Shown here piece after piece: positions 17,706 through 27,015 of a stretch of 64,000 bases of DNA. A model generated the notes under the pieces. The model was not told the origin of the DNA. It saw only the letters and a list, made by a program, of their open reading frames with translations, and made no database searches. The stretch is from Priestia filamentosa. Its GTDB lineage: Bacteria; Bacillota; Bacilli; Bacillales; Bacillaceae_H. Within the stretch, counting starts at the first letter, position 1, and the number at the start of each line of letters is the position of its first letter. Location of the stretch: assembly GCF_900177535.1 (NCBI RefSeq), contig NZ_FXAJ01000001.1:124001-188000 (forward strand). Direction: 5' to 3'. The position numbers and the translations under genes are program-made.

Positions 17706-18992
17706 ATGACACAAGGAGAAAAAATTCAAGTTAACAACGGAGTATTACAAGTACCTAATAAACCAATCATTCCATATATCGAAGGAGACGGAATCGGTCC
17801 TGATATTTGGGCAGCAGCATCAAGAGTATTAGAAGCAGCTGTTCAAAAAGCGTATAATGGAGAGCGTGGCATCGTCTGGAAGGAAGTTTTAGCTGGAGAA
17901 AAAGCTTACAATGCAACTGGCGAATGGCTTCCTGCTGAAACATTAGATGCTGTACGTGAATATATGATTGCAATTAAAGGGCCTTTAACAACTCCTGTTG
18001 GCGGAGGAATTCGTTCTTTAAACGTTGCTCTTCGTCAAGAGTTAGACTTATTTGTTTGCTTACGTCCTGTTCGCTACTTTACAGGTGTTCCATCTCCTGT
18101 TAAACGTCCTGAAGATACAGACATGGTTATCTTCCGTGAAAATACAGAAGATATTTATGCTGGTATTGAATATGAAAAAGGTTCAGAAGAAGTGAAAAAA
18201 CTTATTGACTTCCTTCAAAATGAAATGGGAGTAAATAAAATTCGCTTCCCAGAAACATCTGGTATTGGAATTAAGCCTGTATCAGAAGAGGGGACAAAAC
18301 GTCTTGTACGTGGTGCAATCAACTACGCAATTAGTGAAGGACGTAAATCTGTAACCCTTGTACATAAAGGGAACATTATGAAATTTACAGAAGGCGCATT
18401 TAAAAATTGGGGCTATGAGCTAGCTGAACAAGAGTTTGGGGATAAAGTATTCACATGGGCTCAGTATGATCGCCTTGTTGAAACAGAAGGTAAAGAAGCA
18501 GCAAATAAAGCACAAGATGAGGCTGTTGAAGCTGGAAAAATTATTGTGAAAGATTCTATTGCTGATATCTTCTTACAACAAATCCTAACACGTCCAAGTG
18601 AGTTCGATGTTGTGGCGACAATGAACTTAAATGGCGACTATATTTCAGATGCTCTTGCAGCACAAGTTGGTGGAATTGGAATTGCTCCAGGAGCAAACAT
18701 CAACTATGAAACTGGACATGCTATTTTCGAAGCAACACACGGTACAGCTCCGAAATACGCTGGTCTTGATAAAGTAAATCCATCTTCTGTTATTCTTTCA
18801 GGTGTACTAATGCTTGAACACTTAGGATGGAAAGAAGCAGCAGATCTTGTAATGAGCGCAATGGATAAAACAATTGCTTCTAAAGTCGTAACATATGACT
18901 TTGCTCGTTTAATGGACGGAGCAACAGAAGTGAAATGCTCTGAGTTTGGCGATAAGCTAATTCAAAATATGGAAGAAGAAGTAACAGTATAA
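17706..18992 (+). CDS. icd: Isocitrate dehydrogenase, NADP-dependent
   Basis: Converts isocitrate to 2-oxoglutarate and CO2 with NADP. This 428-aa homodimer-type enzyme shows the substrate-binding serine segment [13 protein letters not shown] (about residues 99-111), the [11 protein letters not shown] segment, [10 protein letters not shown] and the coenzyme loop HGTAPKYAG. It is slightly longer than the B. subtilis protein (423 aa). AGGGAGGTTATTTCC precedes the ATG. It is in the middle of the TCA cluster, 79 bases after citZ and 31 before mdh. Confidence 0.97.
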   Translation: MTQGEKIQVNNGVLQVPNKPIIPYIEGDGIGPDIWAAASRVLEAAVQKAYNGERGIVWKEVLAGEKAYNATGEWLPAETLDAVREYMIAIKGPLTTPVGGGIRSLNVALRQELDLFVCLRPVRYFTGVPSPVKRPEDTDMVIFRENTEDIYAGIEYEKGSEEVKKLIDFLQNEMGVNKIRFPETSGIGIKPVSEEGTKRLVRGAINYAISEGRKSVTLVHKGNIMKFTEGAFKNWGYELAEQEFGDKVFTWAQYDRLVETEGKEAANKAQDEAVEAGKIIVKDSIADIFLQQILTRPSEFDVVATMNLNGDYISDALAAQVGGIGIAPGANINYETGHAIFEATHGTAPKYAGLDKVNPSSVILSGVLMLEHLGWKEAADLVMSAMDKTIASKVVTYDFARLMDGATEVKCSEFGDKLIQNMEEEVTV

Positions 18993-19023
18993 CGTTAGAA
19001 AGTAAGAAAAAAGAGGAGGAATT

Positions 19024-19965
19024 ATGATGACAATGAGACGTAAGAAAATCTCCGTTATTGGTGCAGGCTTTACTGGAGCAACAACAGCATTTCTTTTAGG
19101 ACAAAAAGAACTTGGTGATGTTGTTCTTGTCGATATTCCAAATGCAGAGGGACCAACAAAAGGGAAAGCATTGGACATGCTTGAGGCTAGTCCAATTGAA
19201 GGGTTTGATTCAAACATTGTTGGCACGTCTAACTACGAAGATACGGCAAATTCTGATGTTGTCATCATTACAGCAGGTATCGCTCGTAAGCCAGGAATGA
19301 GCCGCGATGATCTTGTTACAACAAACCAAAAAGTAATGAAAAGTGTAACGCAAGAAATTGTAAAGTATTCGCCAGATTGTCATATCATTGTATTAACAAA
19401 TCCTGTTGATGCGATGACATACACAGTGTACAAAGAATCTGGTTTCCCGAAAAACCGCGTTATTGGTCAATCAGGGGTGCTTGACACTGGACGTTTCCGT
19501 ACGTTTGTTGCGCAAGAGTTAAACGTATCTGTTAAAGATGTAACAGGTTTCGTTCTTGGTGGACATGGAGACGATATGGTACCGCTTGTGCGCTACTCTT
19601 ACGCAGGCGGAATTCCACTTGAAACACTTATTCCGAAAGAGCGCCTAGACGCTATTGTAGAGCGTACAAGAAAAGGCGGCGGTGAAATTGTTGGTTTGTT
19701 AGGAAACGGAAGTGCTTATTACGCACCAGCAGCTTCATTAGTAGAAATGACGGAAGCAATTGTGAAAGATCAGCGCCGTATCTTACCTTCCATTGCATAC
19801 CTTGAAGGTGAATATGGATACCAAGGAATTTACCTTGGCGTTCCGACAGTCCTAGGTGGAAATGGAATTGAACAAGTTATTGAATTAGAGTTAACAGATC
19901 CTGAACGTGCTCAACTTGATCAATCTGCAGAATCTGTTAAAAAAGTAATGAGCGTACTTGTATAA
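19024..19965 (+). CDS. mdh: Malate dehydrogenase, LDH-like type
   Basis: Oxidises malate to oxaloacetate with NAD. The 313-aa protein has the Rossmann motif [13 protein letters not shown], the substrate arginines in the mobile loop [11 protein letters not shown], and the catalytic pair in [11 protein letters not shown] and GGHGDDMVP. Three in-frame ATGs lie at 19024, 19027 and 19033 behind AGAGGAGGAATT; the first is taken, and the exact one cannot be decided. Last of the citZ-icd-mdh cluster, followed by a strong terminator. Confidence 0.97.
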   Translation: MMTMRRKKISVIGAGFTGATTAFLLGQKELGDVVLVDIPNAEGPTKGKALDMLEASPIEGFDSNIVGTSNYEDTANSDVVIITAGIARKPGMSRDDLVTTNQKVMKSVTQEIVKYSPDCHIIVLTNPVDAMTYTVYKESGFPKNRVIGQSGVLDTGRFRTFVAQELNVSVKDVTGFVLGGHGDDMVPLVRYSYAGGIPLETLIPKERLDAIVERTRKGGGEIVGLLGNGSAYYAPAASLVEMTEAIVKDQRRILPSIAYLEGEYGYQGIYLGVPTVLGGNGIEQVIELELTDPERAQLDQSAESVKKVMSVLV

Positions 19966-19968
19966 TAA

Positions 19969-20010
19969 AAAAAGAAAGGTTCGGAGGCATATCTCCGAGC
20001 CTTTCTTTTT
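19969..20010 (+). terminator. Intrinsic terminator of mdh
   Basis: A 13-bp stem GAAAGGTTCGGAG/CTCCGAGCCTTTC with one G-U pair, followed by TTTTT. Confidence 0.92.
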
Positions 20011-20051
20011 AAATATTAATGTAAGCGATTTCATTTTAAGGGGGCGTTCAT

Positions 20052-20522
20052 GTGTTGGGGAAAAGAGTAAAACTTGGCAGGTTTATAGAAGAGCTTTCTG
20101 TTGGTGAAACATTTTTAAAAGAGGAAAAGATGGAGGATAGAGAGCTACTTTTATATTTAGGATTAACAGACGATGCTAACCCATTATATATTCAACATGA
20201 TTATACAGCGCAAACTCCTGTAAAAAAGCCAATCGTTCCCTCTATTATGCTCTCAGGCATGATTACTTCTACGATATCCAAACACTTTCCAGGGCCAGGG
20301 AGCCAAATTTTAAGTCAATCTCTTCAATTTATACACCCTGTTTATCATTATGAAACAATTGAAATTTCGCTTAAAATTCTAGAATTAAATCGAGATTCTG
20401 AAACCATTAAAATAGACGTAGTAGCAAATAAAGATAATCGCAATGTTATAAAAGGAGAAATCCTAGTACGCACTCCATATCGGCCAAAAGAGTTAGACGA
20501 ATACGTATTTCAGAACTTCTAA
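20052..20522 (+). CDS. MaoC-like hotdog protein lacking the catalytic histidine
   Basis: A 156-aa single-hotdog protein of the MaoC/R-specific enoyl-CoA hydratase type. Family features include GETFLKEEKMEDREL, the helix start DDANPLYIQHDYTA, the PG motif and QFIHPVYHYETI. In active hydratases the motif reads GDxNPxH. Here the aspartate is kept (D41) but the histidine position is Y46, and the later HGM becomes SGM. Hydratase activity is therefore doubtful, and it may bind acyl-CoA or another ligand. GTG 20052 is taken (AAGGGGGC upstream); TTG 20055 is an alternative. It lies between mdh and phoP. Confidence 0.75.
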   Translation: MLGKRVKLGRFIEELSVGETFLKEEKMEDRELLLYLGLTDDANPLYIQHDYTAQTPVKKPIVPSIMLSGMITSTISKHFPGPGSQILSQSLQFIHPVYHYETIEISLKILELNRDSETIKIDVVANKDNRNVIKGEILVRTPYRPKELDEYVFQNF

Positions 20523-20534
20523 AAGCGATCCCTT

Positions 20535-20585
20535 AGACCATTTCCAATAGCAGCTATAAATAAATTGGAAAATGGTCTTTTTCCC
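20535..20585 (+). terminator. Intrinsic terminator before phoP
   Basis: Arms AGACCATTTCCAAT and ATTGGAAAATGGTCT (one bulge), followed by a T run. Confidence 0.85.
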
Positions 20586-20615
20586 TTTGAGAAGTTTAAA
20601 AATTCATTGTATGAT

Positions 20616-20621
20616 TATAAT
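20616..20621 (+). promoter_or_regulatory. Possible -10 element of phoPR
   Basis: TATAAT about 47 bases before phoP, with a poor -35. An AAACTT/AAGTTT dyad (20632-20648) lies between it and the ribosome site. B. subtilis phoP has several promoters, so others may exist. Confidence 0.35.
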
Positions 20622-20667
20622 GAATGGAAAAAAACTTGTTAAAAGTTTAACGTGAGCGGAGGCGCAT

Positions 20668-21387
20668 ATGGGTAAAAAGCTATTAGTAGTGGATGATGAA
20701 CAATCTATCGTAACGTTATTACAGTATAACTTACAGCAAGCAGGCTTTGAAGTTTTAACAGCTATGGATGGAGAAGAAGGGCTAGAGTTAGCAAACAGCC
20801 AGGAGCTTGATTTAATTGTACTAGATTTAATGCTTCCAAAGATGGATGGGATTGAAGTATGTAAAAAGCTTCGTCAACAAAAAGTGATGGTTCCCATCTT
20901 AATGCTAACAGCTAAAGATGATGAGTTTGATAAAGTACTAGGTCTTGAACTTGGTGCAGACGACTATATGACAAAACCGTTTAGCCCACGAGAAGTTGTA
21001 GCTCGTGTGAAGGCCATTTTAAGAAGAACACAGTTTGCCCCACAGCAAAGTGAGGAAACATCTGGACTTGGTGATGAAGTTTTTATTGGATCACTTCGAA
21101 TTTTACCAGAGCACTATGAGGCTTATTTTGAAGGAAACCGCATTGAACTTACTCCAAAAGAATTTGAACTTCTATTATATTTAGCGAAACATAAAGGACG
21201 AGTATTAACTCGTGATCAGTTATTAAGTGCTGTATGGAATTACGATTTTGCGGGAGATACAAGAATTGTAGATGTGCATATTAGTCATCTACGAGAAAAA
21301 ATTGAGCGTAACTCCAGAAAACCTGTTTATATTAAAACAATTCGAGGATTAGGATACAAGCTAGAGGAGCCTAAATCGGATGAATAG
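20668..21387 (+). CDS. phoP: Phosphate-starvation response regulator PhoP
   Basis: OmpR-family regulator that activates or represses Pho genes when phosphate is low. In the 239-aa protein the receiver carries acidic D9-D10, phosphoacceptor D53 in VLDLMLPKMDG, and the conserved lysine in MTKPF. The winged-helix output domain covers about 135-235 (ELTPKEFELLLYLAKHKGRVLTRDQLL, ending IRGLGYKLE). GAGCGGAGGC precedes ATG. It overlaps phoR by eight bases, so the two are co-translated. A candidate PhoP-binding array lies just after phoR. Confidence 0.96.
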   Translation: MGKKLLVVDDEQSIVTLLQYNLQQAGFEVLTAMDGEEGLELANSQELDLIVLDLMLPKMDGIEVCKKLRQQKVMVPILMLTAKDDEFDKVLGLELGADDYMTKPFSPREVVARVKAILRRTQFAPQQSEETSGLGDEVFIGSLRILPEHYEAYFEGNRIELTPKEFELLLYLAKHKGRVLTRDQLLSAVWNYDFAGDTRIVDVHISHLREKIERNSRKPVYIKTIRGLGYKLEEPKSDE

Positions 21388-23140
21388 ATTTCGCTCTCGT
21401 CTCCTATTTGCTTTGCTTACTCTAATTATTGTCGTGCTTATTGGACTAGGTCTTTTGCTTGGTCAGCTTTTCAAAAGCTTTTATGTCCAAAACTTTCACG
21501 ATCGATTAGAAAAAGAAGTAAGCCTTGTTGAAATTATCGTCTCTGAAAAAGGGCTGGGTTCAAAAGAGCTTCATGATGAACTTGATTCAATAAGCAAAAT
21601 TTTAAGAGCGAGAGCTACCGTTTTCTCTGATAAGGGGAAGATTTTATTAGATTCAAATGGAGCAAATCTTCCTGTAACAGATAAAGATTTACAGGACTTT
21701 GTGAAAAAACGTATTAATGAACAAGATGGGGTTGTACGTGAAGGTGGTAACTCTGAAGTTTATTATTACGGCGCACCAATCGTTCAAAATAATCAAAAGG
21801 TAGGCAGCGTTGTATTAAGCGCTTCTATAGATTCATTAGACAAAATTAATACACAAATTTGGGGAGTTTTGATTGGTAGTTTAGGAATGGCCCTTGTTGT
21901 TATTTTACTTTTAGGGGTCAAAATTATGAATCAATATACAAAACCAATTGAATCCGCAACAAAAGTTGCCATGGAGCTTGCACGTGGGAACTATAAAGCT
22001 CGTACATATGAAGACTATGTTGATGAAACAGGAATGCTAAGTCAAGCAATTAATATTTTAGCACGAAATTTACAGGAGCTTATTGCTTCACAAGAAGTGC
22101 AGCAAGATAGATTAAGGACGCTTATTGAAAATATGGATAGCGGTCTTATTTTGATTGATGAAAAAGGCTATATTAATCTTATTAATCGCTCATATAAAGA
22201 TACATTTAAGATTAATCCAACAGATTATCTTTATCAGCTGTATTACGAGGCTTTTTCACATCGTGAAATTGCAGCGATTGTCGAAGAGATTTTTATGACA
22301 GAGCTTCGAGTCCGAAAAAGTATTGTGATTCCAATCAATATTGAACGTCGTCATTTTGAAGTATATGGATCACCTATTATCGGGCTGAATGATGAATGGA
22401 AAGGGATTATCCTGGTTTTTCATGATGTTACGGAGTTGAAGAAACTAGAACAAATGAGAAAAGACTTTGTAGCGAATGTCTCGCATGAGCTAAAAACGCC
22501 AATTACGTCTATTACAGGGTTTAGTGAGACTCTACTCGAAGGTGCAGGGAATGATGAGGAGATTAGAAATCAATTTCTAAAAATCATTCACAAAGAAGGT
22601 CAACGGATGCAAAGCCTTATTCAAGACTTGCTCGATTTATCTAAAATTGAGCAGCAAGGTTATAAACTTACCATTGCAGAAGTTAATCTAGTAGAAGTGA
22701 TTGAAGAAATTATCATGATTTTAAAAGAAAAAGCAAAATCAAAAGGGATTGAGCTTGCTTTTTATCATGAAAAAGAAGAAATGTTTATTGAAGCAGATAG
22801 TGAACGTTTAAAGCAAATCTTTATTAACCTTATTAATAATGCCATTACGTATACACCAAGTGGCGGAAAAGTCACGTTAAAGATGAGGGATGGTCGCCAG
22901 GGTGTTGAAGTATTAGTGAAAGATACTGGAATTGGCGTATCAGAGGAAGAAATCCCACGTATTTTTGAACGGTTTTATCGGGTAGACAGAGCAAGAAGCC
23001 GAAATTCAGGTGGAACAGGCCTTGGACTTGCTATTGTAAAACACTTAATTGAAGCACATCATGGACAAATTGATGTGGAAAGTGCTGTTGGAGAAGGCAC
23101 AACTTTTAAAGTGAATCTTAAAAAGAAACAAGGAAAATAA
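21380..23140 (+). CDS. phoR: Sensor histidine kinase PhoR
   Basis: Membrane kinase that phosphorylates PhoP. Domains in order: membrane segment (about 8-30), extracytoplasmic PAS-like domain (about 35-155), second membrane segment (about 160-180), HAMP (about 180-235), cytoplasmic PAS (about 240-355), HisKA with NVSHELKTP (H369), and a C-terminal ATPase with DTGIGVSEEEIPRIFERFYR and GGTGLGLAIVK. At 586 aa it is close to the B. subtilis length. The ATG lies inside the end of phoP. Confidence 0.96.
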   Translation: MNRFRSRLLFALLTLIIVVLIGLGLLLGQLFKSFYVQNFHDRLEKEVSLVEIIVSEKGLGSKELHDELDSISKILRARATVFSDKGKILLDSNGANLPVTDKDLQDFVKKRINEQDGVVREGGNSEVYYYGAPIVQNNQKVGSVVLSASIDSLDKINTQIWGVLIGSLGMALVVILLLGVKIMNQYTKPIESATKVAMELARGNYKARTYEDYVDETGMLSQAINILARNLQELIASQEVQQDRLRTLIENMDSGLILIDEKGYINLINRSYKDTFKINPTDYLYQLYYEAFSHREIAAIVEEIFMTELRVRKSIVIPINIERRHFEVYGSPIIGLNDEWKGIILVFHDVTELKKLEQMRKDFVANVSHELKTPITSITGFSETLLEGAGNDEEIRNQFLKIIHKEGQRMQSLIQDLLDLSKIEQQGYKLTIAEVNLVEVIEEIIMILKEKAKSKGIELAFYHEKEEMFIEADSERLKQIFINLINNAITYTPSGGKVTLKMRDGRQGVEVLVKDTGIGVSEEEIPRIFERFYRVDRARSRNSGGTGLGLAIVKHLIEAHHGQIDVESAVGEGTTFKVNLKKKQGK

Positions 23141-23167
23141 CCACCTTGTTTGGATATGAGATGAAAG

Positions 23168-23206
23168 TTTACATCAATTTTACAAACGATTTAACTAAGG
23201 TTAACA
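23168..23206 (+). promoter_or_regulatory. Four phased PhoP-box-like direct repeats
   Basis: TTTACA (23168), TTTACA (23179), TTTAAC (23190) and TTAACA (23201) begin exactly 11 bp apart with 5-bp gaps. PhoP of B. subtilis binds direct repeats of TT(A/T/C)ACA with about 5-bp spacing. A weak -10 (TAAAGT, 23216-23221) lies ten bases after the last box. Confidence 0.6.
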
Positions 23207-23227
23207 TTCTATTGGTAAAGTAATAAG

Positions 23228-23299
23228 TGGAAACCCCTTCATCCAAGGAGCCAATGTTGATAGGTGAAAACAGACTAATCTGTTTTCACCTCTTTTTTT
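23228..23299 (+). ncRNA. Candidate small RNA of about 70 nt between phoR and polA
   Basis: Runs from the expected start behind the PhoP-type boxes to a strong terminator. It has a C-rich segment GAAACCCCTT near the 5' end, a small hairpin (CCCCTT with AAGGAG), and a 3' hairpin that is the terminator. No sensible reading frame is inside. The start point is inferred. It could instead be only the phoPR trailer. Confidence 0.45.
23262..23299 (+). terminator. Strong intrinsic terminator after phoR
   Basis: Perfect 13-bp stem AGGTGAAAACAGA/TCTGTTTTCACCT with a 4-nt loop, then C and seven T. Confidence 0.95.
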
Positions 23300-23342
23300 A
23301 TGTTTATAAAAAGGACTGAATTTTTCTTTCTATGAGAGATTT

Positions 23343-23351
23343 TGATACAAT
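23343..23351 (+). promoter_or_regulatory. Extended -10 promoter of polA
   Basis: TGATACAAT gives an extended -10 (TGn then TACAAT) about 34 bases ahead of polA, with a weak -35. Confidence 0.5.
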
Positions 23352-23384
23352 ACTAATAAGTGAAAGAAAGATGGAGGACGAAAA

Positions 23385-26015
23385 ATGACCAAAAAGCTTG
23401 TCTTAGTTGATGGAAATAGCATTGCTTATCGCGCATTTTTTGCATTGCCGCTGTTAAGCAATGATAAAGGTATTCATACAAATGCAATTTACGGCTTTAC
23501 TACAATATTGACACGTATTTTAGAAGAAGAAAAACCAACCCATATGCTTGTTGCATTTGATGCTGGAAAAACAACGTTTCGACATAAAACATTTACAGAA
23601 TATAAAGGTGGACGTCAAAAGACACCGCCAGAGCTCTCTGAACAGTTTTCATTTATTAGAGAGCTGCTTGATGTATACGGTATTTCTCGCTATGAATTAA
23701 CAAATTATGAAGCTGATGATATTATTGGGACGCTTTCTTTAACAGCAGAGAAAGAAGATTTCGAAGTCAAAGTAATTACAGGAGACAAAGATTTACTTCA
23801 GCTTGTTTCTCCTAAAACAACAGTAGCAATTACGAAAAAAGGAATTACAGAAGTAGATGCATTTACTCCTGAAAAAATTGATGAAACATACGGTATTTCC
23901 TCAAATCAAATTATTGATATGAAGGGATTAATGGGAGATAAATCAGATAACATTCCAGGAGTAGAGGGGATTGGAGAAAAAACGGCCCTTAAACTTCTAA
24001 AAGAGTTCGGATCAGTTGAAGAAGTGCTAAACTCCATCGATCAGATTAGCGGAAAGAAAATGAAAGAGCGTCTTGAAGAAAATAAAGAAACAGCTTTAAT
24101 GAGCAAAGAGCTTGCCACAATTATGCGTGATTCACCAATTGAAATTTCTTTAGCTGAAACAGAATATAAAGGCTATGATGAAGAAAAGCTTATTGCTCTT
24201 TATAAGGAACTAGGATTTAAATCAATGCTCGAGAAGCTTGATGTAGAGGTGTCAGAAAGCGCAGAGCTTCAAGAAATTCATCCAACAGTTTTAAAAGATG
24301 TAAAAGAAGAGCATCTTGAAGGAAATGTAGCATTAACAGTTGAGCTTTTTGATGAAAATTATCATCACGGAGATATCCTAGGTTTTGGCCTAGTAGGTGA
24401 GAAGGAAAGTTATTATATCGACCGTGATACAGCTCTACAATCAGAAGTTTTTGTGAAATGGTTAGAAGACGAAAGTAAGAAAAAAGCTGTTTTTGATATA
24501 AAAAGGGCAGCTGTAGCGCTGAAGTGGAATCATGTAGAGCTTCGTGGAGTAGATTTTGACTTGCTTATTGCTGCTTATTTAATAGATCCTGCACAGTCTC
24601 ATGAGGATGTAGCAGCAGTTGCCAAACTAAAAGGTTATGGTGGACAAGTTCAAGGGGATGAAGAAGTATACGGAAAAGGTGCCAAGCGAGCAGTTCCGAA
24701 TGAAGAGTCTCTTGCCGAACATACCGTTCGTAAAGCTTTTATGATTAAAACATTAAAGGAACCGTTTTTAAAAGATCTAGAAGAGAATAACCAGCTGTCT
24801 CTTTTCAATGATCTTGAAATGCCCCTTGCCCTTGTATTAGGAGAAATGGAAGTACAAGGAGTTCATATGGATATGAACCGTCTTGAAGAAATGGGGAAAG
24901 AAATCGGAGAGCGTCTGAGTGAATATGAAAAAAACATTTATGCATTAGCAGGAGAAGAATTTAACATTAATTCACCAAAACAGCTCGGAGTTGTCCTTTT
25001 TGAAAACTTAGGTCTTCCACCAATTAAAAAAACCAAAACAGGATATTCTACATCAGCAGACGTGCTAGAAAAGTTGGCGAGTAAGCATGAAATTGTATCT
25101 GAAATTCTTCAATACCGCCAGCTAGGAAAACTTCAGTCTACATATATTGAAGGATTGAAGAAAGTAGTGTATAAAGAAACAGATAAAGTGCATACACGTT
25201 TTAATCAAACGCTAACTCAAACAGGTCGGTTAAGTTCTACAGATCCTAACTTGCAAAATATCCCAATTCGCCTTGAGGAAGGGAAGAAGATTCGTCAAGC
25301 TTTCGTACCTTCACATGAAGGATGGATGATTTTCGCTGCCGACTATTCGCAAATTGAACTGCGCGTTCTTGCTCATATTGCACAAGATAAAAAGCTTATT
25401 AACGCATTTAAACACGACCTTGATATTCATACCCAAACAGCTATGGATGTTTTCAAAGTTGAGCGTGACGAAGTAACAGACAATATGCGCCGCCATGCAA
25501 AAGCAGTCAATTTTGGTATTGTATATGGAATTAGTGATTACGGCTTATCACAAAGCTTGAATATCTCAAGAAAAGAAGCACAGAAATTCATTGATCGTTA
25601 TCTAGAAAGTTTCCCAGGCGTTCAAGCTTACATGAATAATATTATCCAAGATGCCAAGGAAGCAGGCTATGTCACAACACTTCTTCATCGTCGTCGCTAT
25701 CTTCCAGAGCTTACAAGTCGTAATTTTAACTTAAGAAGCTTTGCAGAACGTACGGCTATGAACACACCAATTCAAGGAAGTGCAGCAGATATTATTAAAA
25801 AAGCTATGCTTGAAGTGCAAAAGCGTCTTAAAGAGGAAGAGTTAGAAGCAAAACTTCTTCTTCAAGTCCACGATGAATTAATTTTTGAGGCTCCAACAAG
25901 TGAGATTGAGAAACTTCAAAAACTTGTACCAGAAGTGATGGAACATGCTATTGAATTAAGCGTGCCGTTGAAAGTTGATCATGCGTACGGAGAAACGTGG
26001 TTTGACGCTAAATAA
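23385..26015 (+). CDS. polA: DNA polymerase I
   Basis: Repair and Okazaki-fragment polymerase. The 876-aa protein has an N-terminal 5' nuclease domain (about 1-290, with LVDGNSIAYRAFFA and GDKSDNIPGV), a vestigial 3'-5' exonuclease-like domain (about 300-470) and the A-family polymerase domain (about 470-876). The latter shows DYSQIELRVLAH, RRHAKAVNFGIVYGISDYGLS and QVHDELIFE. The proofreading acids of E. coli Pol I (D355, E357) have no counterpart in the exo-like region, as is usual for Bacillus Pol I. It heads a polA-mutM-ytaF-coaE unit. Confidence 0.97.
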   Translation: MTKKLVLVDGNSIAYRAFFALPLLSNDKGIHTNAIYGFTTILTRILEEEKPTHMLVAFDAGKTTFRHKTFTEYKGGRQKTPPELSEQFSFIRELLDVYGISRYELTNYEADDIIGTLSLTAEKEDFEVKVITGDKDLLQLVSPKTTVAITKKGITEVDAFTPEKIDETYGISSNQIIDMKGLMGDKSDNIPGVEGIGEKTALKLLKEFGSVEEVLNSIDQISGKKMKERLEENKETALMSKELATIMRDSPIEISLAETEYKGYDEEKLIALYKELGFKSMLEKLDVEVSESAELQEIHPTVLKDVKEEHLEGNVALTVELFDENYHHGDILGFGLVGEKESYYIDRDTALQSEVFVKWLEDESKKKAVFDIKRAAVALKWNHVELRGVDFDLLIAAYLIDPAQSHEDVAAVAKLKGYGGQVQGDEEVYGKGAKRAVPNEESLAEHTVRKAFMIKTLKEPFLKDLEENNQLSLFNDLEMPLALVLGEMEVQGVHMDMNRLEEMGKEIGERLSEYEKNIYALAGEEFNINSPKQLGVVLFENLGLPPIKKTKTGYSTSADVLEKLASKHEIVSEILQYRQLGKLQSTYIEGLKKVVYKETDKVHTRFNQTLTQTGRLSSTDPNLQNIPIRLEEGKKIRQAFVPSHEGWMIFAADYSQIELRVLAHIAQDKKLINAFKHDLDIHTQTAMDVFKVERDEVTDNMRRHAKAVNFGIVYGISDYGLSQSLNISRKEAQKFIDRYLESFPGVQAYMNNIIQDAKEAGYVTTLLHRRRYLPELTSRNFNLRSFAERTAMNTPIQGSAADIIKKAMLEVQKRLKEEELEAKLLLQVHDELIFEAPTSEIEKLQKLVPEVMEHAIELSVPLKVDHAYGETWFDAK

Positions 26016-26028
26016 TAAAAGTACAATC

Positions 26029-26054
26029 AGTGAAGGGAAACTTTTCCCTTCACT
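26029..26054 (+). other. Hairpin between polA and mutM
   Basis: Perfect 10-bp stem AGTGAAGGGA/TCCCTTCACT without a clean T-tract, so it is more likely an attenuating or mRNA-stabilising element than a full terminator. Confidence 0.6.
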
Positions 26055-26092
26055 AATTATGTTTAACAACATATAAGAAAGAAGGGACATCA

Positions 26093-26929
26093 ATGCCAGA
26101 ACTACCAGAAGTCGAAACCGTTCGTAAGACACTTATAAATCTTGTAAGTGGAAAAACAATTACAAGAGTGAACGTTCTTTGGCCGAATATTATTAAGCGT
26201 CCTGTTGAAGTTGCTCAATTCACAGATGCTTTAATAAATCAAAAGATTCATGACGTTGGACGAAGGGGGAAATTTCTTCTTTTTTATCTCGATGATTATA
26301 CACTTGTATCTCATTTAAGAATGGAAGGAAAATATCGTCTTGTCGAGCAAGGGGAAGATCTTAACAAACATGACCACGTTATGATGCTTTTCAGTGATGG
26401 AACAGAGCTTCGTTATAATGACGTTCGAAAGTTTGGAACACTTCATCTTTTTAAAAAAGGAACAGAGTTTGATTCAGGTCCGCTTGTTGGGTTAGGGCCA
26501 GAGCCTTTTGCAGAAGAGTTTACAACTGCATCTCTACAAGCAGGGTTAGCGAAAACAAATCGGAAAGTAAAAGTAGCCTTACTAGATCAGAAAATTGTTG
26601 TAGGGCTTGGGAATATCTATGTAGATGAAGCGCTGTTTAGAGCGGGAATTCACCCTGAACGTGTTTCTCACACACTTGGTGAAGAAGATATTGTTCGTCT
26701 TCATCAAGAAATTATCGCAACGCTTGCTGAGGCAGTAGAAAAGGGTGGAAGCACAATTCGTTCTTATGTGAATACACAAGGAGAAATTGGCACATTCCAA
26801 CATCAACATTTTGTATATGGGAAAAAAGGCGAGCCTTGCCAAAATTGTGGAACAGAAATTGAGAAATTTACTGTAGGCGGACGCGGGACACATATTTGTC
26901 CATCATGCCAACCTTTTCCTAGAATATAA
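26093..26929 (+). CDS. mutM: Formamidopyrimidine-DNA glycosylase
   Basis: Removes 8-oxoguanine and other oxidised purines and nicks the abasic site. The 278-aa protein starts MPELPEVETVRKTL, where the processed N-terminal proline is the nucleophile and E3 the general acid. It has the LGNIYVDEALFRAGIHP helix-two-turn-helix region and a C-terminal zinc finger with CQNC and CPSC. ATG 26093 follows AGAAAGAAGGG. It lies 77 bases after polA, a repair pairing conserved in Bacillus. Confidence 0.96.
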   Translation: MPELPEVETVRKTLINLVSGKTITRVNVLWPNIIKRPVEVAQFTDALINQKIHDVGRRGKFLLFYLDDYTLVSHLRMEGKYRLVEQGEDLNKHDHVMMLFSDGTELRYNDVRKFGTLHLFKKGTEFDSGPLVGLGPEPFAEEFTTASLQAGLAKTNRKVKVALLDQKIVVGLGNIYVDEALFRAGIHPERVSHTLGEEDIVRLHQEIIATLAEAVEKGGSTIRSYVNTQGEIGTFQHQHFVYGKKGEPCQNCGTEIEKFTVGGRGTHICPSCQPFPRI

Positions 26930-27015
26930 TAAGTATATAAACTTCGTCAGCTTTTAATAACAATGGATGGGCTTCTTCCATATAGTAATCGTAAAGAACT
27001 GGAAGGAGCCTAGTA

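Noticed and set aside
23254-23300. ATG or TTG frame inside the putative phoR-polA RNA
   Set aside because: The AAGGAG is only three bases from the ATG, and the frame runs straight through the terminator; translation is unlikely.
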